A DNA stretch of 64,000 bases, from positions 19,101-83,100 of IMG/VR virus record IMGVR_UViG_3300028610_000426; one strand, 5' to 3'. Positions 7,610 to 14,943 of this stretch are shown one piece after another. The DNA is from a virus. A model generated the notes under the pieces. That model saw only the letters and a program-made list of their open reading frames with translations, was not told the DNA's origin and searched no databases. Positions within the stretch are counted from its first letter, which is position 1. Each line of letters starts with the position of its first letter. Made by a program: the position numbers and the translations under genes.

Positions 7610-8191
7610 ATGAGTGAACAAGATGATATTTTGAATGAAATTTTTCCGAAGAGTGTTTATCTGTCTGGGTCCATTGAGCATAACGAAGATGGTCATGATT
7701 GGTGGGATGATATTACGGGGTTATTTGAAGCCGAAGGTTTCAAGACATTAGACCCCACCAAAGGACAGGAGGAACTGGAAGAACGGTGTAGTGCCGCTAG
7801 TGGCGACAAGACTTCTGTTCAGTATAAAGACGCTATTTATGAAATCGTAAACAAGGACATAATAATGACTTGTGTCGGCCACGGTTCTTTCGTCCGATAT
7901 TGTGAGGGAGTCCGTAGGGGTGCTGGCACCCATGGGGAGATTACCCTTCATAGGGCCATAGGACTCCCGGTTGTGGTCTGGGCCAACGGGTACGACAAAC
8001 AGGATATTCCGGGGTGGGTGTGGGGGTGTACTAATTATATTATCAACGATAAAGAGGCCGCTGTTCACACACTTATTGAATTAGTGAAGATAAATATTTC
8101 TTCAGACACGTATATGATAACATTGGCCATTCAAGAATTGATGAAAGGATTGATCGGTGAAACTGGACAAAAAAACCAAAAAAGAAATTAA
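7610..8191 (+). CDS. nucleoside 2-deoxyribosyltransferase-like protein
   Basis: This 193-aa protein has the Rossmann-like order of this family. It starts with S-V-Y-L-S-G-S-I (residues 15-22), continues with an N-K-D-I segment before the active-site strand, and then has G-A-G-T-H-G-E-I (about residues 103-110), where the Glu would be the catalytic nucleophile. Known relatives exchange or hydrolyse the N-glycosidic bond of deoxynucleosides or nucleotides. In a phage it could salvage or remodel nucleotides, or act on a nucleotide signal. GGGAGGT precedes the ATG. Confidence 0.7.
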   Translation: MSEQDDILNEIFPKSVYLSGSIEHNEDGHDWWDDITGLFEAEGFKTLDPTKGQEELEERCSAASGDKTSVQYKDAIYEIVNKDIIMTCVGHGSFVRYCEGVRRGAGTHGEITLHRAIGLPVVVWANGYDKQDIPGWVWGCTNYIINDKEAAVHTLIELVKINISSDTYMITLAIQELMKGLIGETGQKNQKRN

Positions 8192-8525
8192 AGAGGTTGT
8201 CGAGGAGGCTACTAAAGAAACGCTTTCTGGCACCCTTTCTAAAATGTTGGGGAATGAACCTAAAAAGACTACGGCTGTCAGGAAACCGGGAACGCCACGG
8301 TCAACTTCTATTATCACCCCACACGAGGCGAGACCTCCGAAAATTCCCAAACCCCCGGCTCCCGGCACCCGGAAACGTCGCCATCCTATGGCCATTAAAG
8401 GACAGATATTATTCTGGCGTGATACTGTTATTGAAGTAATTGGGTTAGCGATTGGTATTGCCGTCGTGGTTGGTTTATTTATCCTTATTATCAAATGGGG
8501 ACAGTGGCTCTGGAGGGTTCTCTAA
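8157..8525 (+). CDS. C-terminally anchored membrane protein
   Basis: This 122-aa protein has a charged, Pro-rich N-terminal two thirds and one hydrophobic segment (about residues 92-115), so it is probably a tail-anchored or single-pass protein. GTG 8157 overlaps the previous gene by 35 bases and has AAAGGA upstream. Its stop overlaps the next ATG (TAATG). Confidence 0.65.
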   Translation: MKLDKKTKKEIKEVVEEATKETLSGTLSKMLGNEPKKTTAVRKPGTPRSTSIITPHEARPPKIPKPPAPGTRKRRHPMAIKGQILFWRDTVIEVIGLAIGIAVVVGLFILIIKWGQWLWRVL

Positions 8526-8821
8526 TGCCCACATATCAATATAAATGTAATCATTGCAGTCGAGTGTTTGAAGTGGATAAAAAGATCAGTGAATTTGATC
8601 GGGAAGAGTGGTGTCCCAAGTGTGATAAAGATACCCGAATTCAGATTCAGTTAATACCGTTTCATTTGAAAGGTTCTGGGTGGGCTCACCAAGACCCCAT
8701 GAAAAATGATTTGGAGGGTCGGGATGGATATGATGTTCTCCAGTCAGAGGTTGATCGTCACGCAGATCAGGCGAAAAGGACCGATGACCGGATTGCTGAA
8801 GGTATGGAAAAAACCGGATAA
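8525..8821 (+). CDS. FmdB-type zinc ribbon protein
   Basis: This 98-aa protein begins Met-Pro-Thr-Tyr-Gln-Tyr-Lys-Cys with a C-x2-C pair, then a second C-P-x-C pair about 20 residues on. This is the standard FmdB/putative regulatory zinc-ribbon start. It probably binds zinc; whether it contacts nucleic acid is unknown. The charged C-terminal half is helical. It is coupled by TAATG to the upstream gene and ATGA to the downstream one. Confidence 0.8.
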   Translation: MPTYQYKCNHCSRVFEVDKKISEFDREEWCPKCDKDTRIQIQLIPFHLKGSGWAHQDPMKNDLEGRDGYDVLQSEVDRHADQAKRTDDRIAEGMEKTG

Positions 8822-9039
8822 TGAAATATCAGGTAGATAAATTATGTCTTGCTCAGACCCGACCAACGGTTTGTGTTTTGGGTGTTCAAGATAAATGTTG
8901 TGCTGTTTGCGATGAGCGCATTCAGTGTGAGCAAATGAATTCTAAAATTGGCTCACCACTTCCTTGTATTCCAGAGTTCGATGAGGGGTGTGAATTTATT
9001 AAATTGAAACGTCGTAGGATTCTGGATGATGATAATTAA
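8821..9039 (+). CDS. small cysteine-rich protein
   Basis: This 72-aa protein has eight Cys residues, including C-C-x-x-C and further spaced Cys, suggesting a metal-binding fold. It is the last gene before the promoter at 9042. Function is unknown. Confidence 0.7.
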   Translation: MKYQVDKLCLAQTRPTVCVLGVQDKCCAVCDERIQCEQMNSKIGSPLPCIPEFDEGCEFIKLKRRRILDDDN

Positions 9040-9041
9040 AC

Positions 9042-9069
9042 TTGACATTTACAAAAAAATGGGTATAAT
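9042..9069 (+). promoter_or_regulatory. consensus sigma70-like promoter
   Basis: TTGACA (9042-9047) and TATAAT (9064-9069) are both perfect consensus hexamers with a 16-base spacer. It would drive the 9094 gene, the bS22-like gene and the downstream replication genes. Confidence 0.85.
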
Positions 9070-9093
9070 AGGAGAATAGCTAAAGGAGAATCA

Positions 9094-9438
9094 GTGTATC
9101 CAGAAGCGTTAACAAAGAAAAGTGTGGAGAAGGAAACCATCGAAGAAATGTTTCCGATAGTGGTTAATCATTTGTATGATTGGCCCAATCCACGTAAGCT
9201 GTTAGGCGTGGCGAGGAAAGTGGGAACCAAACATTATAGCACTAAAGGATTAGCTTCGGTGGTTTTAGTAATGGCAGTAAATGATGCTTTTGTGTTTTTG
9301 GTAAATACGGCAACGTGTCGTGGAGGGTGGCTCCCGTTGCAGTTATTTCATAAAAATTATGAAAAAATAACCCGAAAGGAAGCGCTGAGGCGTTTAACCA
9401 TGCATGGCAAGGGAGGTAGTTATGGGAAGCGTAATTAA
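9094..9438 (+). CDS. hypothetical protein
   Basis: This 114-aa protein was not recognised. It starts at GTG 9094 with AAAGGAG six bases upstream, has a hydrophobic middle (about residues 55-72, probably buried beta strands rather than a membrane helix) and a basic tail. Its 3' end overlaps the bS22-like gene by 17 bases, so the two are translationally coupled. Confidence 0.7.
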   Translation: MYPEALTKKSVEKETIEEMFPIVVNHLYDWPNPRKLLGVARKVGTKHYSTKGLASVVLVMAVNDAFVFLVNTATCRGGWLPLQLFHKNYEKITRKEALRRLTMHGKGGSYGKRN

Positions 9439-9517
9439 AAAACGTCGTAAAATGATGAGTAAACACAAGCATCGTAAACGGCTTAAAGGAAGTCGTCACA
9501 AAGCAGGGAAGAAGTAA
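9422..9517 (+). CDS. bS22/AURKAIP1-COX24-like mini ribosomal protein
   Basis: This 31-aa, extremely basic protein reads Met-Gly-Ser-Val-Ile-Lys-Lys-Arg-Arg-Lys at its N-terminus, then Met-Met-Ser-Lys-His-Lys-His-Arg-Lys. From memory, this pattern is the signature of the short bacterial bS22 protein of mycobacterial ribosomes and of the AURKAIP1/COX24 domain. Such proteins sit in the small ribosomal subunit. GGGAGGT precedes the ATG, and the stop overlaps the next start (TAATG). A phage copy could modify host ribosomes, but this is inference. Any short Lys/Arg-rich peptide could mimic the C-terminal half, but the MGSVIKKRRK start is distinctive. Confidence 0.75.
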   Translation: MGSVIKKRRKMMSKHKHRKRLKGSRHKAGKK

Positions 9518-10005
9518 TGAATTACAAATTAAAGCCTTTTGGTACGGATGGATGCTCCGGAAATATGTCGTGGTTATGGTCCAGAATAGCCGCTATCAGG
9601 AATACTTTATCTCCGACTATCGTTAGATACTTCGGTAAATGGTCTTCACGTCTTCCTTGGTATGAAGATTGTGTTGAGCATGACAAGACCTATTGGCTGG
9701 GTGGCAATCGCATGTCTCGTCTCCGGGCGGACGCCAAGCTGATGGAAGCGGTGGCCCGGAAAGGATATCCAGTTATCGGAGTCTACATGTTCCTTGGTGT
9801 TCAGCTTGGTGGATATGGCTGGAGGGCTGAAATTGGTTATTGGCTCACGAGGATTGTCAACTGGAATGCTACCCGGTATAACTGGGGTTATGGTTTCGGT
9901 AAGGGATACAAGTATAAGCATTCCCAAGAAGTCTTCAGGAGGTTGCAAAATGGAGAGTATGCAACGGAAACGGGGTGTACGAAAATCACCACATTCCCCG
10001 AATGA
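9517..10005 (+). CDS. phospholipase A2-like protein
   Basis: This 162-aa protein contains G-T-D-G-C-S-G near residue 8 and later C-V-E-H-D-K-T-Y-x-x-G-G (about residues 52-63), followed by R-A-D-A-K-L. The order resembles the calcium loop and His-Asp catalytic dyad of secreted phospholipase A2. No signal peptide is present, so it would act inside the cell at lysis or in the virion. Assignment rests on motifs only. Confidence 0.5.
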   Translation: MNYKLKPFGTDGCSGNMSWLWSRIAAIRNTLSPTIVRYFGKWSSRLPWYEDCVEHDKTYWLGGNRMSRLRADAKLMEAVARKGYPVIGVYMFLGVQLGGYGWRAEIGYWLTRIVNWNATRYNWGYGFGKGYKYKHSQEVFRRLQNGEYATETGCTKITTFPE

Positions 10006-10267
10006 GAGGAATCCTAATCCACACAACATGCCTCAATTTTTAGATTGGTATTACAGGAGATCGGAAGACGGGCGGTTGATATTGGAGACGGCCCCGTTCC
10101 TTGCGGAAACGGAAACAGAGATTCGGCCTGAGTTTGAAAAAGAAGAAGGCTTTTTCCGGTGGCTAACCCAAGATGATATCGATTCTATCAATAACCAATT
10201 TCAAAAAATGTTGATTGAAGCTCTTTCGAAAGAGGTGCCGGGTGAGACTGCTGGCGATAGCGGATAA
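9950..10267 (+). CDS. hypothetical protein
   Basis: This 105-aa protein was not recognised. ATG 9950 is set by AGGAGGT seven bases upstream; an upstream in-frame ATG lies inside the preceding gene and has no ribosome binding site. The start overlaps the phospholipase-like gene by 56 bases. The N-terminus is basic and the rest is acidic. Confidence 0.65.
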   Translation: MESMQRKRGVRKSPHSPNERNPNPHNMPQFLDWYYRRSEDGRLILETAPFLAETETEIRPEFEKEEGFFRWLTQDDIDSINNQFQKMLIEALSKEVPGETAGDSG

Positions 10268-10784
10268 CCACTTCTACCACAAAGAAATCATCAAACATTG
10301 CAATAGACCATTTCAGGATTATGATGAGATGAACGCTCACATGATTAAGAAATGGAATGCCGTAGTCCAGTCGGAGGATCGTGTTATTATCGTGGGAGAC
10401 TTCTTCTGGTCCAAGGCTGGAAAAGAAAAGTTTGATGATCTTCTAGCTGAATTGAACGGCGTCAAGGGACTTATCCTTGGCAACCACGATGGTTGGTCAA
10501 AGAGTTTTTATCTATCCAAGTTTACTTTCGTGGCCGACAGACTGGATTGGAATCAATTCATTTTTACCCACTACCCCCTCAAAAAAATTCCCCATGGCAA
10601 GATTAACATTCATGGTCACACCCACCAATATCACCAACGTTGTGGACGTGAAATAAAAGCTATAACAAAAAAGTGGGATTGTGATAGAGTGTGTGTATCT
10701 GTAGAAGCAATTGATTATGAACCCGTGGTAATTTGGAAGGGAAAATCCAATGTCAGCCAAACCACTTCTGGTACAACTTCTTGA
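10242..10784 (+). CDS. calcineurin-like metallophosphoesterase
   Basis: This 180-aa phosphoesterase has A-D-N-H-F-Y-H (motif I, residues 7-13), G-D-F-F-W (motif II), G-N-H-D (motif III), T-H-Y-P and H-G-H-T-H. It is thus a complete small single-domain enzyme of the kind often found in phages. I place the start at GTG 10242 (V-R-L-L-A-I-A-D), preceded by AAGAGGTG; ATG 10215 would add nine residues. It overlaps the genes on both sides. The substrate is unknown. Confidence 0.85.
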   Translation: MRLLAIADNHFYHKEIIKHCNRPFQDYDEMNAHMIKKWNAVVQSEDRVIIVGDFFWSKAGKEKFDDLLAELNGVKGLILGNHDGWSKSFYLSKFTFVADRLDWNQFIFTHYPLKKIPHGKINIHGHTHQYHQRCGREIKAITKKWDCDRVCVSVEAIDYEPVVIWKGKSNVSQTTSGTTS

Positions 10785-11016
10785 ATTCACCGAAGCTGAA
10801 GGCGAAGAACTAAAGCTTCGGTATAACGCCATATATATGACCTTTTGGTCTGATGGTAAAATCACATTCTGTAAAGAGTTTAATAATCCCACCTCTATTG
10901 CTGATATTGATATGGAGCTTCCCCTGACCACGTTCCTTGAGGGGTTAAGAATCTTTGTCAAGAACGTTAACGATGTATTATGTGACGACGGATACCGAAT
11001 ATGCAACCACGAATAA
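10750..11016 (+). CDS. hypothetical protein
   Basis: This 88-aa protein was not recognised. It is coupled to its neighbours by overlaps of 35 and 16 bases, within the run leading to the sliding clamp gene. Confidence 0.65.
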   Translation: MSAKPLLVQLLEFTEAEGEELKLRYNAIYMTFWSDGKITFCKEFNNPTSIADIDMELPLTTFLEGLRIFVKNVNDVLCDDGYRICNHE

Positions 11017-11204
11017 GTTTTTGTCGGGGGTCTAACGGTGGGGAAGCTGTCTACCTGTATTATGAGGATAGCGGCGGTTATAGGATATTCGGCCCGAAGT
11101 GTTGGGGAAATATAACGGAGGTAATGTCTGTGGACGTTCATCCCAGTGATGTGGGTGTTGCCATATCTGCCTTACAATTAATGGTTAAAGAGGATTCAAA
11201 ATGA
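11001..11204 (+). CDS. hypothetical protein
   Basis: This 67-aa protein was not recognised. It overlaps the previous gene by 16 bases and the clamp gene by 4 (ATGA), so it is co-translated with the clamp. Confidence 0.65.
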   Translation: MQPRISFCRGSNGGEAVYLYYEDSGGYRIFGPKCWGNITEVMSVDVHPSDVGVAISALQLMVKEDSK

Positions 11205-11869
11205 AATTATTTGAAGCTGATGACCTGAAGATTCTTCAAAATCTTTCTCTTATTAACCCTTCGATTGTGTTTAGAGAGAGTGTAATAAGGGTGATGAAAC
11301 GGAATAGTTCTGTGGTAGCTTATTACATCTGGAATAAGCCTGAAAAGTTTATGTTCGGAATTTATGATGTAAAACAATTCCTTTCCATTGTAGAGGTGAT
11401 GGGTGGTCAAGAAGTAGATGTGAATATCAAGGATTCACACGCTGTCTTGAAGAGGAATGGTAAACGGTCTACCTATCGGTTCATGCCGATTGATGGAATC
11501 AAGGAAGCACCGGACCCGGAAAAATTGACAATGCCGGATGATGTTGTTACTATCTCCATGGAACAAAATGATATCAAGGAATTGCTTCGGGCTTCCACTA
11601 TCCTAAACACGCCGGATATCAAGGCTGAAATCAGGAATGGTAAGGTTATTCTGTCCACGTTGGATAAGGACAACAAAACTAAGAGCGATTTCAGTCTGAC
11701 CTATGAGGTAGATACCGGGAAGTTTGATCAAGAACATTTTGTGAGCGTGGAGAATATCACCATGCTTCCTAATGCTTATCGGGTTCAATTCACTAATCAG
11801 GGATTCGCTCGTTGGATACCCAAAGATTTGGACACTCTTATTTACATCGTAGCGTTCCAAGCCGAATAA
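11201..11869 (+). CDS. 45: DNA polymerase sliding clamp (T4 gp45-like)
   Basis: The 222-aa length, an M-K-L-F start with a helix and I-N-P-S-I-V, the segment D-I-K-E-L-L-R-A-S-T-I-L near residue 125, and the position directly before gp44/gp62-like genes all match T4 gp45 (228 aa). The clamp forms a ring that tethers the polymerase. In T4 it also activates late transcription together with gp33 and gp55. A gp33-like protein and TATAAATA promoters are present in this window, so both roles are likely. Confidence 0.9.
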   Translation: MKLFEADDLKILQNLSLINPSIVFRESVIRVMKRNSSVVAYYIWNKPEKFMFGIYDVKQFLSIVEVMGGQEVDVNIKDSHAVLKRNGKRSTYRFMPIDGIKEAPDPEKLTMPDDVVTISMEQNDIKELLRASTILNTPDIKAEIRNGKVILSTLDKDNKTKSDFSLTYEVDTGKFDQEHFVSVENITMLPNAYRVQFTNQGFARWIPKDLDTLIYIVAFQAE

Positions 11870-11878
11870 GGAGGCATT

Positions 11879-12019
11879 ATGGACCTCATGATACCGAGTT
11901 GGATGTTGTGGACATTCGTGGGTGCTGGGCTGGTCATTTTTTTAGTTTTCGTTCAGATTGGGATTCGGTTCGCCAAATTTCTGTTGGACTGGATCGCTCG
12001 TTTCACGGGGTGGGATTGA
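11879..12019 (+). CDS. small membrane protein
   Basis: This 46-aa protein has one long hydrophobic helix (about residues 8-33) and a Trp-rich tail. AAGGAGG precedes the ATG and the TGATG junction couples it to the twin-arginine protein. It sits oddly between the clamp and clamp loader genes. Confidence 0.7.
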   Translation: MDLMIPSWMLWTFVGAGLVIFLVFVQIGIRFAKFLLDWIARFTGWD

Positions 12020-12300
12020 TGGATAGACGTGACTTTCTGAAAGCTACGGCTGTTTTGGCCGGGATGATATCAGCGGGGGTCTTACCAAAAGGAAACGGGC
12101 TGGCCATCATACATCGTTGGGATGGCCAAAAGTTCAATCAGGTTCGAATGAGTGAACTTACCCCCGGTGATATATTCACTACCGAAAATGCAGAGGGTCT
12201 GTATAAGGCGGAAACTTGGCCATTCCTTCAACATTATTTACCCCCTTTACCTGATGGGAATTCTGTTATGGGGGTTCATGCGAGAAGATTGGAGATGTGA
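12019..12300 (+). CDS. small protein with twin-arginine (Tat) signal
   Basis: This 93-aa protein starts Met-Asp-Arg-Arg-Asp-Phe-Leu-Lys followed by a hydrophobic Ala/Gly/Leu stretch to about residue 22. That is a textbook (S/T)RRxFLK twin-arginine signal. Tat exports folded, often cofactor-bearing proteins; the mature part is only about 65 residues and has no recognised domain. It has no Cys, so it is not an iron-sulfur ferredoxin. It overlaps both neighbours by one base. An exported exclusion or envelope factor is a guess. Confidence 0.7.
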   Translation: MDRRDFLKATAVLAGMISAGVLPKGNGLAIIHRWDGQKFNQVRMSELTPGDIFTTENAEGLYKAETWPFLQHYLPPLPDGNSVMGVHARRLEM

Positions 12301-13277
12301 TGACAGCGGCAAAATTAGGAGACCTTACCCAGAATCCAAAACATTTTCTTTGGGCTGAGAAGTACAGGCCCATGAATCTTGCTGAGACTGTCATGTCCGA
12401 AGCTCTCAGACAACAATTCAAATCTTTCATCGTTACTCAAAATATTCCACATCTCCTGTTTTATGCGCCGGAGTCTGGGCTGGGGAAGACAACCCTTGCC
12501 TACATTCTCGCACATTCCATTGCTGGGAGAGATAACACCCTCTATATCAATGCTTCCAGCGAAAGCTCCATTGATGTCATCAGGAATGATGTGATGGACT
12601 TCGCCAATACAATGACGCTTACCGGGAACGGGCTTAAGATTGTTATCCTTGATGAGTTCGAACGTATGGGCGCTCAGGATGCCCAGTCTGCGCTCAGGGC
12701 TGTCATGGAAGAGGCCGCCAAGACCTGTCGGTTTATACTGACCACGAATTATCTCCATAAGGTCATTAACCCCATTCAGTCCCGGTGTGTGGTGGTGGAT
12801 TTCTCTGAGGACTTTCAGCATAACGAAGAAGCCCTTAAGGTAGCATTCTTTAAGAGGGTCAAGGCTATTTTCGGGAATGAGGGTATCACTGATTACTCGG
12901 AGGAAGTCCTTGCTAAAATCATTAACAAGTATTACCCGGATATGCGGAAGTGTTTGAATATTATCCAAGGTGCTTGTCGGGATAATATTATGAGTACCAT
13001 TGCTATGGAAGATGCTACTCTCGTAGCTGAACTGTTTACCTTGATTCTGGAAGGACGTTGGAAGCCCGTCCGTCAGTTCATCGCTGAGCGGGTTGGTCAG
13101 AATGCAACCTATCTGTATGGTCAGATATTCGCTATGCTGGAACAGTATGTCCCAGAGAAAGCTATTCCTGATATTATTGTCATGATGTCCAATTACCAGT
13201 TTCAAGATTCTCTTGCGGCTGATAAGGAGATTCCTTTTACGGCCATGTGCATGAGGATGATTGAGAGTGTCAAGTGA
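12300..13277 (+). CDS. 44: clamp loader ATPase (T4 gp44-like)
   Basis: This 325-aa AAA+ protein is the large subunit of the clamp loader. It shows W-A-E-K-Y-R-P near residue 18, a Walker A of P-E-S-G-L-G-K-T (57-64), a Walker B of I-L-D-E-F-E-R (about 115-121) and the S-R-C arginine-finger motif (about 160). T4 gp44 has 319 aa and the equivalent D-E-F-D-R. The start overlaps the upstream stop; GTG 12297 would add one residue. The small subunit follows with a GTGA overlap. Confidence 0.92.
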   Translation: MTAAKLGDLTQNPKHFLWAEKYRPMNLAETVMSEALRQQFKSFIVTQNIPHLLFYAPESGLGKTTLAYILAHSIAGRDNTLYINASSESSIDVIRNDVMDFANTMTLTGNGLKIVILDEFERMGAQDAQSALRAVMEEAAKTCRFILTTNYLHKVINPIQSRCVVVDFSEDFQHNEEALKVAFFKRVKAIFGNEGITDYSEEVLAKIINKYYPDMRKCLNIIQGACRDNIMSTIAMEDATLVAELFTLILEGRWKPVRQFIAERVGQNATYLYGQIFAMLEQYVPEKAIPDIIVMMSNYQFQDSLAADKEIPFTAMCMRMIESVK

Positions 13278-13657
13278 GTAAAAAGGGTCGGTCTCCATAT
13301 GATTATGTCAAGAACCTCAGTGAAAAATTAGATATTAACGCCTTCGATGAGAAGGAGTATGTTCCGTGGATGGTTAATCGTATCATCTCCCTTGGAGGAT
13401 CGAAAGAGGCACAACTTGCAACAGTGGCCACAGGTCTCAACGTGCCAAAGCGTATACATTTCCTCTTTTATTGGTATCTTTTACCCCATAAGAAGCGGTT
13501 CATTAAGTATTATAAGAAGGGGGCAGACAAGGCGCTAGAGGCTGTTATGTATATTTATGGGGTGGATGAGGCTGTAGGTGAAAGTTATACGGCGCTTCTG
13601 ACAGTGGAACAAATTCAAATTATAATATCACAAACGAAGTTTTATAAAGAAGGTTAA
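13274..13657 (+). CDS. 62: clamp loader small subunit (T4 gp62-like)
   Basis: This 127-aa protein follows the gp44-like gene with a 4-base overlap (GTGA). It has the P-Y-D-Y-V-K-N-L start, a P-W-M-V-N-R motif near residue 30 and K-K-R-F-I-K-Y-Y-K-K near residue 72, in the same order as T4 gp62-type subunits. It is shorter than T4 gp62 (187 aa). Identification rests on position plus these motifs. Confidence 0.75.
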   Translation: MSKKGRSPYDYVKNLSEKLDINAFDEKEYVPWMVNRIISLGGSKEAQLATVATGLNVPKRIHFLFYWYLLPHKKRFIKYYKKGADKALEAVMYIYGVDEAVGESYTALLTVEQIQIIISQTKFYKEG

Positions 13658-13664
13658 TTAACTA

Positions 13665-14207
13665 ATGACATGTATTATTGCGCTTAAACATGATAATGGA
13701 ATTTTGGTTGGGGCTGATTCGTTGATGACAATAGGATATGAATGTGATGTTCTTAAACAAAAGAAAATTTTTAAAAAAGGTAGGTATGTAATAGGTATAA
13801 CCGGAAGATTGCGTTCATCATCATTATTAATAGGGGCCGATAATCCACCCGAACCAAAAACAAAAGTAACACATAATTATATGATACAAAAATTTATTCC
13901 GTGGCTTAAAAAAGTAATGACCGATTCAGGATTTCAGAAGAAAAAAGATGAAGTTGAAGAAATGGTGGGAACGTGGTTGTTAGTCGTGGTTGATGGTGAA
14001 ATTTATACTATTGACAGTGATTATTCGTTATATCAAAATAGATTAGATTTCCAAGCTGATGGTAGTGGTGCTCCTTACGCAAAGGGGTCGCTTTTTAAAA
14101 GTGAAGGCAGTCCGAAAGAAAGAATGAAAAAAGCTTTGGAAGCCGCTGAATATTTTTCGGCGGGTGTTAGAAGACCGTTTTATTACATTGATATAAAGGA
14201 GGATTAA
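13665..14207 (+). CDS. proteasome beta/HslV-like Ntn hydrolase
   Basis: This 180-aa protein starts Met-Thr-Cys-Ile-Ile-Ala. After Met removal, Thr1 would be the nucleophile. Asp18 of the precursor (G-A-D-S) becomes Asp17 and Lys34 becomes Lys33, exactly the catalytic positions of HslV and proteasome beta subunits. G-S-G-A-P-Y-A (about residues 133-139) corresponds to the conserved glycine-rich active-site loop. Its length is close to HslV (about 175 aa). No HslU or other unfoldase is visible nearby, so it may borrow a host ATPase or process small substrates. It is noticeably AT-rich, which hints at separate acquisition. Confidence 0.75.
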   Translation: MTCIIALKHDNGILVGADSLMTIGYECDVLKQKKIFKKGRYVIGITGRLRSSSLLIGADNPPEPKTKVTHNYMIQKFIPWLKKVMTDSGFQKKKDEVEEMVGTWLLVVVDGEIYTIDSDYSLYQNRLDFQADGSGAPYAKGSLFKSEGSPKERMKKALEAAEYFSAGVRRPFYYIDIKED

Positions 14208-14208
14208 T

Positions 14209-14460
14209 ATGTCAACACCAGTGAAAGATAATTGGGCCGACAGGCCAAAAGGCATGAGATGTGCCACGTGCATGTATTGGGTTTGTAAAATGGGTATTGT
14301 GGGCCGCTGTCGCCGCCGTTCGCCGACCATGAATGGCTGGCCTGTTCTCTTCAACACCGATTGGTGTGGAGATCACAAATTGAACGAAGCCACGGTGGAT
14401 CAACAGCCACAAGCTTCGCCAGAAGCCTCACAGCCGAAGGAAAAGGAAGCCGCCGCCTGA
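14209..14460 (+). CDS. small cysteine-rich zinc-binding protein
   Basis: This 83-aa protein has C-A-T-C near residue 18, then a third Cys, G-R-C-R-R-R and W-C-G-D-H-K, so two zinc ligand sets are plausible. The Pro/Ala/Glu-rich tail (residues 62-83) looks disordered. GGAGG precedes the start. Similar short proteins occur in many phages; function is unknown. Confidence 0.75.
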   Translation: MSTPVKDNWADRPKGMRCATCMYWVCKMGIVGRCRRRSPTMNGWPVLFNTDWCGDHKLNEATVDQQPQASPEASQPKEKEAAA

Positions 14461-14486
14461 TCAAAGCACTCCATACCCCCTTTCCA

Positions 14487-14519
14487 TGATAAATACTTAA
14501 AATACCATGAGTATTTATT
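14487..14519 (+). promoter_or_regulatory. late-promoter-like box and hairpin upstream of regA
   Basis: GATAAATA (14488-14495) differs from the late box TATAAATA at one position. The same bases form an 8-bp inverted repeat (TAAATACT 14490-14497, AGTATTTA 14510-14517) ending about 20 bases before ATG 14539. RegA repressors often control their own translation here, so this may be a promoter, an RNA structure, or both. Confidence 0.4.
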
Positions 14520-14538
14520 ATGCGAAAGGGGGTTTACT

Positions 14539-14943
14539 ATGGATGTCGAACAAATCCTAGAGTCGTTCATTGAAGTATCCCTTGTGAACGATTTTTCTGT
14601 TATTGCCGAAACGCTCACCAGAATTGGCATAGCGGATACCAAACAGAAAAAACTTTATCAGTCCTGCCACATTCTCCAAAAGAGGGGCAAGTTTTATATT
14701 GTCCATTTTAAGGAGATGTTTTTGTTGGATGGAAAAACCGCCAACCTTTCAGATAGTGACAGGTGGAGGCGGAACGCCGTGGCCTATCTTCTGGAGAAGT
14801 GGGGTCTCATCGAAATCCTAACCAACGAGGACGGGATTGAGGACCGGACCACACAAGTCTACGTTCTTAAAGCGGCGGAAAGGGATGAGTGGTCATTAAT
14901 TCCCAAGTATACCTTTACGAAAAGGCGGAGAAACACAGAGTGA
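14539..14943 (+). CDS. regA: translational repressor RegA
   Basis: This 134-aa protein is a clear relative of T4 RegA (122 aa), which binds the start regions of many early phage mRNAs and blocks ribosomes. Diagnostic stretches are E-T-L-T-R-I-G-I-A near residue 24, L-Y-Q-S-C-H-I-L-Q-K near residue 39, Y-I-V-H-F-K-E-M near 53 and L-L-E-K-W-G-L-I-E-I near 84. It has about 12 extra C-terminal residues rich in Arg. The ribosome binding site is GAAAGGGGG. Its position after the clamp-loader genes matches T4 order (45-44-62-regA), here with two inserted genes. Confidence 0.95.
   Translation: MDVEQILESFIEVSLVNDFSVIAETLTRIGIADTKQKKLYQSCHILQKRGKFYIVHFKEMFLLDGKTANLSDSDRWRRNAVAYLLEKWGLIEILTNEDGIEDRTTQVYVLKAAERDEWSLIPKYTFTKRRRNTE

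Noticed and set aside
12315-13298. 327-codon minus-strand frame opposite the clamp loader gene
   Set aside because: It is an antisense shadow of the well-supported gp44-like gene, has no ribosome binding site and shows no recognisable protein motif.
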